This document shows positions 53,438 to 62,309 of a stretch of 64,000 nucleotides of DNA, piece by piece. Position numbers and translations under genes: made by a program. The notes beneath the pieces are model-generated. The model saw nothing but the letters and a program-made list of their open reading frames with translations, ran no database searches and was not told the origin of the DNA. Position 1 is the stretch's first letter. Every line of letters starts with the position of its first letter. Location: assembly GCF_007713685.1 (NCBI RefSeq), contig NZ_VMRJ01000008.1, positions 62,001 through 126,000 on the forward strand, written 5' to 3'. Source of the DNA: Hymenobacter setariae (GTDB lineage Bacteria; Bacteroidota; Bacteroidia; Cytophagales; Hymenobacteraceae).

Positions 53438-53766
53438 GAAAAGCCGAAGTACATCTGCACGGGCAACTGGCCGGGCACCTCACCCAGGACGAACAGGGAT
53501 ACACGTTCGCTTACACCCCTGACTATCTCCTTATTGTCGCCGCCGAGTCGGTGAGCCTCACGCTGCCGCTACGCGCCGCGCCCTATGTGGAGCGGACGAT
53601 GCTGCCATTTTTTGATGGGCTGATTCCCGAGGGTTGGCTGCTGGAAGTAGCCGAGCGGAACTGGAAGCTCCGCGAGCGCGACCGCATGGGCCTGCTGCTG
53701 GCTTGCTGCCGCGACTGCATCGGGGCCGTGAGCATTTACCCGCTGGAAACCGAAGACGACGCATGA
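53434..53766 (+). CDS. hipS: HipS small antitoxin (HipA N-terminal-like domain)
   Basis: 110 residues matching the N-terminal subdomain of HipA as a separate protein: strands VHLHGQLAGHLTQDEQGYTF, then LPLRAAPY and LPFFDGLIPEGWLLEV, the last a clear HipA signature. In HipBST it is HipS, not HipB, that neutralises the kinase. It overlaps both neighbours by four bases, so the three proteins should be made in fixed ratio. Confidence 0.85.
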   Translation: MRKAEVHLHGQLAGHLTQDEQGYTFAYTPDYLLIVAAESVSLTLPLRAAPYVERTMLPFFDGLIPEGWLLEVAERNWKLRERDRMGLLLACCRDCIGAVSIYPLETEDDA

Positions 53767-54716
53767 ACCGCTGCCTCTACTGCTACCAGCCCCTGCCCGA
53801 CGGCGGCGGGCCTTCCTATCATCCGGCTTGCAGCCGCAAGTTGTTTGGGAAGGCGGTGCCACCAGCGTTCCCTTATACCGAAGCCGAAATGCTGGCGTTA
53901 GCCGAGGCCGTCGTGCGCCAGCACATCACCGTGACCGGCGTGCAGCCTAAGCTCTCGCTGACGCTAGCCCCGGCGGGGGCGGCCGGGCAGCCCAGCCGCT
54001 TCACCATCGTAGGCGCGCTGGATGGCGAGTATATCCTCAAGCCGCCTACGGCGCGCTACCCGCACCTGCCCGAGGTGGAGGACCTGACCATGCACCTGGC
54101 GGCCCTGGCCCGCCTGCCCACGGTACCCCACGGGCTGCTGCGCCTCGAAGGCGGAGCTCTGGCTTACGTCACGCGCCGTATTGACCGGCAAAAGGGCCGC
54201 AAGCTGGCCATGGAAGACATGTGCCAGCTGACCGAGCGGCTGACGGAAAACAAGTACCACGGCTCGCACGAGCAAGTGGCCAAGGCCATTCTGAAGTATT
54301 CGGCCAACCCCGGCCTGGATGTGGTGAACTACTACGAGTTGGTGCTCTTTTGCTTTTTGACCGGCAACGCGGACATGCACCTCAAGAACTTCTCGCTGCT
54401 GCACACGCCCGGCCTGGGCTACGGCCTGGCCCCGGCCTACGACCTGGTAGCCACGGCCTTGGTTAATCCTGCCGATACCGAAGACCTGGCCCTGATGCTC
54501 AACGGCAGTAAGAAGCGGCTGCGGCAAACCGATTTTCGGCAGGCTGCCCAGCGGGCGGGTGTTGACGATAAAGTGATGACGGGCATTCTCGCCCGCTTTA
54601 GCAAGGCCAAGCCCGCCTGGCACGAATTTATTGGGCGCAGCTTTCTGCCTGAAGTGCTTCAGGAGCAGTTTCACACGCTGTTGGATAATCGGTTTGCGCA
54701 GCTAGGGCTGGTGTAG
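53763..54716 (+). CDS. hipT: HipT serine/threonine kinase toxin
   Basis: 317 residues from the ATG at 53763. A Cys/His cluster opens the protein (CLYC at 4-7, H20, C23). The Gly-rich loop is TVTGVQPKLSL at 56-66, the ATP Lys is in YILKPP near 93, the catalytic loop is GNADMHLKNF with Asp214, and the metal-binding Asp237 is in AYDLVA. All kinase residues are present. In the best-known HipT two Ser in the Gly-rich loop are self-phosphorylated; here both positions are Thr (T56, T58). Known HipT phosphorylates a tRNA synthetase (TrpS); the target here is unknown. Confidence 0.85.
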   Translation: MNRCLYCYQPLPDGGGPSYHPACSRKLFGKAVPPAFPYTEAEMLALAEAVVRQHITVTGVQPKLSLTLAPAGAAGQPSRFTIVGALDGEYILKPPTARYPHLPEVEDLTMHLAALARLPTVPHGLLRLEGGALAYVTRRIDRQKGRKLAMEDMCQLTERLTENKYHGSHEQVAKAILKYSANPGLDVVNYYELVLFCFLTGNADMHLKNFSLLHTPGLGYGLAPAYDLVATALVNPADTEDLALMLNGSKKRLRQTDFRQAAQRAGVDDKVMTGILARFSKAKPAWHEFIGRSFLPEVLQEQFHTLLDNRFAQLGLV

Positions 54717-54827
54717 TGTGTAGTGGAATAGGAGATTACTACCGTTACTGACCATTCGCCCGACAACTGGTCTCTACCTGGCGCTTAATAATCAGAAGTA
54801 GCTTAGCTAACCGAGACTTGTCCTGCC

Positions 54828-55540
54828 ATGGAGTACCACAAATGCCTACACCTGCTGACGCCCACCCCAGCCGCTAAACTACTGCGTTTGCGGGGTGCCC
54901 ATACCGCCTTGCTGCTCAAATTTCTATACCAGGAATTCAAAACGGCTGGCCTGGCTACGCGGGCCGTGCTGGCCCCGCAGCTGACGGCGCAGCTGAGCGA
55001 CTATTTACGCGAGCTGGGCTACGTGCCCGAGGTGGATGAACTGCCCGATGCCGCGGCCGAAACGAGCTGGTTTGCGAAGCCTAACGACCCGGCCGCCCTG
55101 GCTCGGCGCTACCTGAGCCGGTGGGCCGATGACGGGTACCTGTCGCTCGTCCCCGACGAGAATGGCCAGCAGTGGTACGACCTGACGGCGGCCAGCGAGA
55201 AAGCCCTCCAGTGGCTAAGTAGCCTGGAACACCGGGAGTTTGTCGGCACGGGCTCTCGCCTGCGCCAGCTCTTCGACCAGCTTACCTCCCTGGTAGAAGG
55301 CAGCCACGCCGACCCCACCCAACGCCTGCACGAGTTGCGCAAAGACCGGGAGCGGATTGAGGCCCAAATAGCGCAGATTGAGCGCACGGGCCGGGTGCGG
55401 GCCTACAATGACCTGGATGTAGCTGGCACTGCGCTGGCCCTCAGCCATATTCGTGCGCAGGAGCAGCGCCTGCGCACGAGCAGCAACCCAATTCAGGAGT
55501 TGAAGGCCCAGTACGAAGCCGCCACCCAGCAAGCAGGCTT
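54828..55540 (+). pseudogene. jetA: JetA (DUF3375) N-terminal remnant of a Wadjet system
   Basis: About 235 residues align by eye with the N-terminal half of JetA, the MukF-like kleisin: LLRLRGAHTALLLKFLYQEF, SWFAKPNDPAALARRYLSRW, LTAASEKALQWLSSLEHREF. The family look ends near QYEAATQQAGFG, where the frame runs into JetD sequence read out of frame. Roughly the C-terminal half of JetA is gone. The long open frame to 55835 after that point is a shadow of the jetD remnant. Confidence 0.8.
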
Positions 55541-56303
55541 TGGTACTGGTAGCGTGGTATTTTTTCTATCTAGCAGTTACGCCGGGGGCCGAGCCTTGCT
55601 ACGTGCGCGAGCTGCCGCTACCCGTGCACACCAAGTTTGTGGAGGAGCACGAGGCCGTGCTCACGGCGCTGCTGCGCCAGCTGATACCAACTTACCTGAA
55701 CGAGGCGAGCCGCACCTTCGCGGCCCGGCTGCGGCTGCGCGAGCCCGAGCCGCTGGTCTACGTGCGCGTCCTGGACCCACAACTCAGCGCGGGCTTGTCG
55801 TTTGGCCTGAGCGAGTTTATGGTGCCGCTCAGTAAATTTCAGGACTTGCAGCCGCCGGGCCACACCGTGCTGATTACCGAGAACAAGATAACATTTCTGA
55901 CGCTGCCCGCGCTGGCCGGCGCCGTAGCAGTATGGGGCCAGGGGTTCGCCGTTGGCTTGGTCGAGCACGCCGCCTGGCTGCAAGCCCGGCAGGTCTTCTA
56001 TTGGGGCGACCTGGACGCCGCGGGGTTGCAGATACTCAACCGCCTGCGCCGCTATTGCCCCGCTGCTCGCCCGCTGCTGATGGATGCCGCTACCCTGGCG
56101 CAGTATCAGCAGTTTCAGGTGCGGGCTACCCCGGTAGCCGCGGCCGTGCTGCAGCACCTGACTCCTGCGGAACAGGCCTTATCGACCACTTGGCCGACAA
56201 CCACCTGCGGCTGGAGCAGGAGCGCATTCCGCAGGCGGCCGTGCTGGCCGCGTTGCAAGTGGCGTGCCCGCACCTGCTGCTTACCAATAGCTTGGACAGC
56301 TAA
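55541..56303 (+). pseudogene. jetD: JetD (DUF3322/DUF2220) C-terminal remnant of a Wadjet system
   Basis: From VAWYFFYLAVTP onward the sequence is the back part of JetD: ELPLPVHTKFVEEH, ITENKITFLTLPALAGAVAV, then FYWGDLDAAGLQILNRLR, the Toprim-like core with its DxD. Near 56180 a frameshift breaks it: the true end, DHLADNHLRLEQERIPQAA, lies in another frame and ends at 56303. The N-terminal winged-helix part is absent. JetB and JetC are absent too, so one deletion of several kilobases joined jetA to jetD. Confidence 0.8.
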
Positions 56304-56572
56304 GTCTAATCCATTATTCTGTCTCGCATTACTGCGCCAGCTTTTCCAGTGGCTAGTTGAGCTGTGAAGGACGCCTGCCGTTTTATTTCCTGGTCTACTA
56401 ACTCAACTGCTTTCAGTGGCGTAATGGCTAGCCAAGCGACGGGGGGGCTACTTTTGCCTGGCCTAGCTCAGGCGGGCTTTCTTTGATGGGCCGAGAGCCT
56501 TGCCGGGGCGGGCGGCTGTCGGTTAAGGCGGGTAGTTACCACAAACAATGGGCGCGGCTCTTCTAAAGTGGT

Positions 56573-57448
56573 CTAGGTTTGTACCCCGCCCGCAGCCCCG
56601 GCGGCCGGCAACGGGTCGAGCGTCACCAGCACGGGAAAATGGTCGGAGGCCGTGGTTTTGTTCGGGTAGCCAAACGGCAGGGGCGTGTGCAGGTCCTGCC
56701 CCGAGGTTTTGGTGAGCACCTGTACCCTGACGCGGCGGTTCTCGGCCAGGCGCGGGTCTAGCAGCAGCTGGTCGGGAACCTGCCAGGGGCCATGCGCCAG
56801 ACTGGGTCCGTGGTAAGAGCCGAGCGCCCCGCAAGCGCCCCCGAAAATGGCCCAGCTCGTGTTGTAGATGGGCCGGCCCACCGTGCTGCGGCGCTTGTTG
56901 GTGTGCGCCAGGTCGCGGTTGGCAAACAGCCCCGACTCGCCCACGATAATTTCATCATAGGGCGGCAGGTTGAAATCACCGGCAATAATTTCCAGCCGGG
57001 GCTGTCCCAGCACGCGCAGGCGGGTCATTTCTGGTAGCAGAAACACCCGGGCAAATTCCCGGCGCTCAAGCTCGGTCTTGTAGAGCACCGGCAGGTGCAG
57101 GTTAAATACCAACAGGCCTGCCCCGCCGGGCGTGGCCGCATCCAACTCCACTACCTGCACCCGCTGGCGAATGTCGCTATTGCGCACCGGCCGGTAGGCT
57201 TGGCGTAGTACGAGCGTGGTGAGGCCCATTGGGCCGCGTTGTAGGTCATAAGCCGTCAGCTTGACCTGGGCCAGAATGGCGGGGTCGGTTTCCTGCAGGG
57301 CCACGATGGTCGGCGCATGGTCGTGCAGCAGGGCCGTAAGAGCGGCGGCACTTTTGGCCGGGTTGGGGTGAGGCTTGGGTTTGCGGGCGTGAGGAGCCGC
57401 GGCCATGTTCCACTGCAGTATTTTGAGCGGCAGCATACTAGCGGGCAT
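56573..57448 (-). CDS. Endonuclease/exonuclease/phosphatase (EEP) family hydrolase
   Basis: 291 residues from the ATG at 57448. All EEP landmarks are there: LQWN at 11-14, ALQE with Glu53, FNLHLP, IAGDFN near 155 and SDHFPV near the end (metal ligands and catalytic His). The family includes DNases, sphingomyelinases and nucleotide phosphatases; no signal peptide, so it acts in the cytoplasm. The start lies inside the last 11 bases of the 640-residue gene, so the two are translationally coupled. Confidence 0.8.
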   Translation of the reverse strand: MPASMLPLKILQWNMAAAPHARKPKPHPNPAKSAAALTALLHDHAPTIVALQETDPAILAQVKLTAYDLQRGPMGLTTLVLRQAYRPVRNSDIRQRVQVVELDAATPGGAGLLVFNLHLPVLYKTELERREFARVFLLPEMTRLRVLGQPRLEIIAGDFNLPPYDEIIVGESGLFANRDLAHTNKRRSTVGRPIYNTSWAIFGGACGALGSYHGPSLAHGPWQVPDQLLLDPRLAENRRVRVQVLTKTSGQDLHTPLPFGYPNKTTASDHFPVLVTLDPLPAAGAAGGVQT

Positions 57449-59360
57449 CAGGAGCTAGCAATAGGAGCCGCTCGACGGCGTGCCGGGTGCGGGGGGCACG
57501 CGCCACTTGCCCCAGAAACTGCGCCAGGGCCTTTTCGTCGGCGATAACCGGCCCTTCCTCGTCCCAGCTTAGCACAGCGAGCGGCGCGCCCGGCCCGGCC
57601 TGCTGCACCGTAAACAGGACCGTGCTGGCCAGTGGCACCGGCACCGACTCCAACACAAAATCATAGAGACGGGGCGCTTCCGGGTCCAGCACCGGCAGGG
57701 GCACTACCCGGGCGCGCACTAGCTCGCCGGCCCGCGAGGCCAGGCTGCGCGCAAAGTTTTCCAGTAGCTGCACCAGCGAGCCAGCCGGCACCACCGGCCG
57801 CTCAAACGTGGGCCACAGCTCCACCAGCGGCGTGGCGGCCAAGTGCTCCGTGGCTTCGGCATCAAACTGCGGCGGCCGCACCGCGGGGTCGGTCGGAAAC
57901 CAGCCATTGGAGCGCGTCTCGCCCGTTGGCCGGCGCGACCGGGGCGCGTCCCATTCGGCCACCGGCCCCCGGTAGCCCACGGCCATGGCCAGCAGGCCCG
58001 CGCATAGGGTGCGTAGGTGCAGGCACCGCGGCTGGCTGTCGGCGTAAGCGATAGCCCCCACCACCTGCCCGGCGGCCAGCCGGCTGCTCATTTGCACCGC
58101 ATCGCGCAACTCCTGCGGAAAGGCCAGGCCGGCTTCGGCCAAAGCCAGGTGTAGCAGCTCCACGGGGCCGGGCTGCGTAGCGACTTCCAAGCGGGTGCGT
58201 AGCAGCTCCGCCCGTCCCTCCTGCGCGTGGGCGCGCACAATGGGGCTGGTGCGTGCCCACCGCGCCCACTTGGCAGGGGCCGCCACCAGCCCGGGGGCCG
58301 GTCCCACAAACCAGTGCGCCACGGCCAGGCAGGCCAACAGGGCTTTCACTTCCCGGCTGGTGTTGTTTATTTCCGCCGCCGACTCGACGTAGAGCGTGAT
58401 GGCTTCGTAGAGCACCTCGTTGCGCGCCCGCAACTGTGGCACTTCCAGGTGCTGGGTCAGGTGCTGAAAAAGGAGCGTAAACCACGGGCGAAAATACTCT
58501 TGAGGCACCGGGGGAAACTCGTGGTTGGGCCGGAGGCGGAGGAAGCCGTACGCTCCACCAGCGTAAGCCACGGTTTCGCCGTGGGCATCCAGCCCCACCA
58601 AAAAACCGCAGTGCAGGGGCTGGCCCAGGCAGTAGCTCAGCACCCGCAGCTCGCTGCCCAGCAGCACGGGGTCCAGCGCCTGGCCGGCCGTGTCCACCAC
58701 CAGCGTGTGGTGGGGGCGGCGCTTACCCTTCCTCAGCAGAAAATACGTCCACCGGCTTCCCACCAGACCAAAATGCCCACGCGACATCGACCCGCCCGTG
58801 TAAGGGGTACCGATGCGCAGTTGCAGGTTGCCCGGCCCCTCGGGCAAATCGCCGACCAGGCTGCCGGCCCATAGGCAGGGCTGCGCCCGGGCCAGGTGCC
58901 AGTCGTCGGCCCGAACGGTCACGCGGGTGCCGCTGCCCTCCAGGCCTGGGCCGGACACGGCCGTCATGCCGACGCTGTAGGCCGCCCGCGCCTCGAAGGC
59001 CTCGCCCAACTCGGTGCGGCCACGCAGCGGCTGGCTCCACAAATGCAGCAGCGGGGCACCCCGGTCCCGGTTGTTTTGGGTGGCGTAGCTCAGCGGCAGC
59101 TCGCAGGCAATCACTGCGCTGGTGCCCTCAAAAGTCAAGCTAACGGCATAGGGTGTGAGGTCTTCGTCGCCGTAGTGCAGCGCGAGCAGCTGCCGGGGGT
59201 AGGTGGCGGCCGGAATAGCGTGGCCATCGATAGTGGCCAGCAGCCGGGCCTGCGTGGGCTCAACAACGATGAATTGTTCCAAGGGCAAAATACGAGCGAA
59301 GTGTAAGGAAAGCAGCCCCGTGGCAACCGGTGGCAGACAGGCCGAAGGTAGTCCTGGCAA
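57438..59360 (-). CDS. Large protein of unknown function coupled to the EEP hydrolase
   Basis: 640 residues; an alternative start inside the first 45 residues is possible, since the beginning (MPGLPSACLPPVATGLLSLH) is poorly protein-like. Residues 30-300 look beta-rich (LATIDGHAIPAATYPRQLLAL, VTVRADDWHLARAQPCLWAG), the middle is helical, the end again mixed. No motif I can name. Overlap with the EEP gene by 11 bases suggests a two-protein unit in which this is the recognition or regulatory part. Confidence 0.6.
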   Translation of the reverse strand: MPGLPSACLPPVATGLLSLHFARILPLEQFIVVEPTQARLLATIDGHAIPAATYPRQLLALHYGDEDLTPYAVSLTFEGTSAVIACELPLSYATQNNRDRGAPLLHLWSQPLRGRTELGEAFEARAAYSVGMTAVSGPGLEGSGTRVTVRADDWHLARAQPCLWAGSLVGDLPEGPGNLQLRIGTPYTGGSMSRGHFGLVGSRWTYFLLRKGKRRPHHTLVVDTAGQALDPVLLGSELRVLSYCLGQPLHCGFLVGLDAHGETVAYAGGAYGFLRLRPNHEFPPVPQEYFRPWFTLLFQHLTQHLEVPQLRARNEVLYEAITLYVESAAEINNTSREVKALLACLAVAHWFVGPAPGLVAAPAKWARWARTSPIVRAHAQEGRAELLRTRLEVATQPGPVELLHLALAEAGLAFPQELRDAVQMSSRLAAGQVVGAIAYADSQPRCLHLRTLCAGLLAMAVGYRGPVAEWDAPRSRRPTGETRSNGWFPTDPAVRPPQFDAEATEHLAATPLVELWPTFERPVVPAGSLVQLLENFARSLASRAGELVRARVVPLPVLDPEAPRLYDFVLESVPVPLASTVLFTVQQAGPGAPLAVLSWDEEGPVIADEKALAQFLGQVARAPRTRHAVERLLLLAPDAR

Positions 59361-59574
59361 GCATGGTTACTGCGCGGCGCTGTATACTAGACTTGTTGCA
59401 GCGGGGCGTATAGGCGAATTTTGCAGCTGAAAATTTCAGTTCACAAACTAAAAAATCCTCGTCAGTGGCGGGCATCGTTCGGCTGTGACAGCGCAGCCAA
59501 ACGCGTGAAACTACCCGCTGAGGCCACGGAAGGCATTTGACCTTTGATGTTGTGCGAAGGCGACTACAAGGCGA

Positions 59575-59862
59575 TTAGCCCGGATTACCTGACAGGCGTT
59601 GAAGCTTGCTCGTGATACTATTGATATTCTCCCGCAGTTGGCTTCCATGGCAGCTTTTGTAGGTTGTGGGCAGGCCGCAAAAGCAGGCGTAGTGCGGCTG
59701 GCCTCCCGCCCTGATGAATTCGAGTAGTTCACCCTTCATCTTGCGGTAACTATCCGCAACTATAAAGGCAGTCTCAGGAATAGCATACTCAGTGCCATTG
59801 AGTTGAGTATTGTAGGCAAGTGCCCGTGATTCTGTTTCAGCCAGCAGTATATAAGTCATCAA
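59575..59862 (-). CDS. Small protein with a SEC-C-type zinc motif
   Basis: 95 residues (94 from the second ATG). The first part is MMTYILLAETESRALAYNTQ; the C-terminal part has CFCGLPTTYKSCHGS, the C-x-C-G...Y-K-x-C-H-G pattern of the SEC-C zinc-binding motif. Such motifs mediate contacts with proteins or ribosomes and often sit at the end of other domains. It stands alone, lower in GC than the neighbouring genes. No function is proposed. Confidence 0.55.
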   Translation of the reverse strand: MMTYILLAETESRALAYNTQLNGTEYAIPETAFIVADSYRKMKGELLEFIRAGGQPHYACFCGLPTTYKSCHGSQLRENINSITSKLQRLSGNPG

Positions 59863-60030
59863 CCGAGGTGTACCACACTTTGTATTTTTTGCTTACGCCA
59901 CACGCATAATACGCTACATGCATACATAGTAAATAGCAGCCTGAATCAGGGCGGGTCGTGGTGCCACTCAACACAGGTTACAGAACCACGCTTGAGTAAT
60001 AGCCCCTTCGATAGTGTAGTATAACCCTTG

Positions 60031-60807
60031 CTACCTAGCAGTTACCAGCCCCAACTCCACTGCCCGGCCCAACGCCTGCACCGGCGTCGCACAGGCCGGC
60101 GTGCAGCATCGGTAGGTGCCATTGGCAGCCACTGCCCCGACTTCCCAGCGGCCGTCGTTGGCCCGCAGTACGTAGCCGGCGACGACCAGGCGCACGACCA
60201 GCCGGGCCTGGGCGGCCGTGAGGTGCTGCTGCCGGGCTTCCTGGGTTTCAAGGGGCAGGTAGTAGTCGGGCTGCTGCCGGCGCTGCCACGTCAGGTAATG
60301 GTGCTGCTCGCGGAAGATTTCACGCAAACTGCGGGGCACCAGCCGCCACGGACCCTTCAACAGGCGGTGCTCCCGGCGCAGTTCCTGGGGAATGTCGAGG
60401 TCCGCCACCTGGGCGCTCACCTCGAAGCTGTAGCCCCGCACTTCGCCCGGGCGAATGGTGCTGACCAACTGGCAGTCGAAATAGCGGCAGTTATCGCGGC
60501 GGTCCGGAATGGTGTAGCTGTTATGGAAGTACGCCAGCAGCGGTCCCTGTACGGTGGGTAGGTAGGTTACCTGCAGGGCCACATCCGTTATCGACAGCAC
60601 CGCCGGGTAGGCCGTGGCCGGGGCATCTTCGGCTAGGCCCGCCCAGTTGGCCCGAAACTCCAGCTCGGCATCCGGGCCCAGCCGGGGGCGGCCCGTTAGC
60701 ATGCGCGTCTCGCGGCGGCCATCCGGCCAGCGCAGGCGCAGGTCGTACTGGTTGGTTTCCGTGGCCCAGTCGGGCGCCTGGCGTTGGGGAAGGGCAGTGT
60801 TAGACAT
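60031..60807 (-). CDS. Hypothetical protein, last gene of a four-gene operon
   Basis: 258 residues from the ATG at 60807; an ATG nine codons earlier is less likely. N-terminal beta-rich part (NQYDLRLRWPDGRRETRML, YPAVLSITDVALQVTYLP), then a helical part with Cys pairs (TYRCCTPACATPVQAL). No family recognised. Read in the same direction as the three genes upstream, 155 bases after the nearest one. Confidence 0.55.
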   Translation of the reverse strand: MSNTALPQRQAPDWATETNQYDLRLRWPDGRRETRMLTGRPRLGPDAELEFRANWAGLAEDAPATAYPAVLSITDVALQVTYLPTVQGPLLAYFHNSYTIPDRRDNCRYFDCQLVSTIRPGEVRGYSFEVSAQVADLDIPQELRREHRLLKGPWRLVPRSLREIFREQHHYLTWQRRQQPDYYLPLETQEARQQHLTAAQARLVVRLVVAGYVLRANDGRWEVGAVAANGTYRCCTPACATPVQALGRAVELGLVTAR

Positions 60808-60962
60808 GGCCAAGCAAGCTATTACAAAAACCACGAAGTACCCCGATTATCGGCCTAAATGCTGTCATACCAGGGGGTGATGCCGGCATTAGAACTTGCT
60901 ACGAATCAACGAGTTGATTTTTCTAGCGTTGTAGGTGTCGTTGCCTGGCCCCGGCTATTGAC

Positions 60963-61373
60963 CTAGGTATTGCCAGTAGGCGGCTGGCGTAAAGACTGTT
61001 CATACGCCCAATCTTCCGCTGACACCAGCGCTTTCACAAACTCGTCATAGCCCATATCCCGCCGTTCGAGGGCATGGCGGCGCAGCGCCAGCGTGGTTTT
61101 ATTTTTCTCGAAGCCCTCGCGTTCCATTGCCTGGCGCATCTTGTCGGGCAGCCCGGCGAGCCAATCCGTGAAGTCGTCCTCCGTAATCGTGCCTTGCGCC
61201 TGTTGCTGGTAGCGAAAAGCGGCGTTGCCGAGCCGCAGCAAGCGGGCCTGGTCGGCGCGCATCGGCTCGGGCAGGCTGCGCAGCAAAGCTAGTTGCGCCT
61301 GGTGCTGCGCGGCAAAAGGGTGACGAGGATTCAGGAGTTCTTCCATCAGTGAGGCAGTGGACGAGGCGCGCAT
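60963..61373 (-). CDS. Small helical protein, third gene of the operon
   Basis: 136 residues, charged, helical (LRSLPEPMRADQARLLRLGN, WLAGLPDKMRQAMEREGF). No motif recognised. It starts 3 bases after the stop of the upstream gene, so it is almost certainly co-translated with it. Confidence 0.55.
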   Translation of the reverse strand: MRASSTASLMEELLNPRHPFAAQHQAQLALLRSLPEPMRADQARLLRLGNAAFRYQQQAQGTITEDDFTDWLAGLPDKMRQAMEREGFEKNKTTLALRRHALERRDMGYDEFVKALVSAEDWAYEQSLRQPPTGNT

Positions 61374-61376
61374 CGC

Positions 61377-62228
61377 TTAAGCCGGCCGCCCCTGCCGGGC
61401 GTAGCTACTCAGTACCTCGGGCGCGTCGTACAGAAGGCCGCTGTTTTCGGCGGCTTCTTCCCACTCCATCTGCGGCGAGTTGCTGAGCAGCACCTGCCAC
61501 ACCTGGACAAAGCCTACTCGCACGGGCGACTTCTCCTGCCGGTCGTGCGGGTTCAACAGTACCGAGCAAGTGAACGCCTCATTTTCAATTTGTAAGTCCC
61601 ACACGGTATGCGCGCTTAAATGCAGCATACCCAGCAGCACGGGGCCGCTAGGGCTGTCAAAATAGGTGGTATTGACTACGTACTGATTACCAGGGTCAGC
61701 CAGCCCCGCCGCCACGGCCGTGAGTACGGCCACTAACGGATGCTCCGTGCTAGGCGGCGCGGCGGTGTACGCTTGGTTGATGTCGGCCGGGGTGGGGTAC
61801 TGGCGATACACAGCCACATTATAGTAAATGATAGTTTCCGGCCCGTAGCTAACCGTTTCGGCCGCCAGCTCGTCCGGCGTAAGCACCTTGCGGCAGAGTT
61901 GATAAAGCTGGGCGAAGGGTACGGTGGCCCGGAAGCGGTCGGCCCAGGGGCCGGGGTAGTGCGGCGCGCCCCGTTCCGGATAGACAATAAGCTCCGTGTC
62001 AAAAGCGAAAAAGTCCGGCCCGACTTCCACGTTCCACACCCCGCCCTGCCGCAGGGCAAACACGGCCGGGAAGTGCCGGTAGCGCGGGTGCGCCGTGCGG
62101 TCGTAGTAGTGGCCGCCGAGTAGGTAGGTGATGGCCGGGTCGGCCAGCTCCGCCACGACCCGGTGCAGCAGCGCGGGCAACTGGTCCATCTCGGTAGCGG
62201 GAGCGGGCTGGTGGCCAGGAGTAAGCAT
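61377..62228 (-). CDS. Hypothetical protein with two repeated halves
   Basis: 283 residues (270 from a second ATG). Two similar halves are visible: VVAELADPAITYLLGGHYYD with WNVEVGPDFFAFDTELIV, and VAAGLADPGNQYVVNTTYFD with WDLQIENEAFTCSVLL. Each half has a helix, LADP, a Tyr-rich strand, a Trp-led strand and an acidic strand, so an internal duplication is likely. No family recognised. Second gene of the operon. Confidence 0.6.
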   Translation of the reverse strand: MLTPGHQPAPATEMDQLPALLHRVVAELADPAITYLLGGHYYDRTAHPRYRHFPAVFALRQGGVWNVEVGPDFFAFDTELIVYPERGAPHYPGPWADRFRATVPFAQLYQLCRKVLTPDELAAETVSYGPETIIYYNVAVYRQYPTPADINQAYTAAPPSTEHPLVAVLTAVAAGLADPGNQYVVNTTYFDSPSGPVLLGMLHLSAHTVWDLQIENEAFTCSVLLNPHDRQEKSPVRVGFVQVWQVLLSNSPQMEWEEAAENSGLLYDAPEVLSSYARQGRPA

Positions 62229-62309
62229 ACTAAGTAAGGAGGTGATGATGGGGCGCCTACCCGCTCGCCGCGAGGCTAGGCGGCCAGGCAGTGCACTACA
62301 GGTAGCAAG

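Noticed and set aside
55540..55835. Continuation of the JetA frame over the JetD remnant as a fusion protein
   Set aside because: After about residue 237 the product is Arg/Ala-rich nonsense, while the overlapping frame carries conserved JetD motifs.
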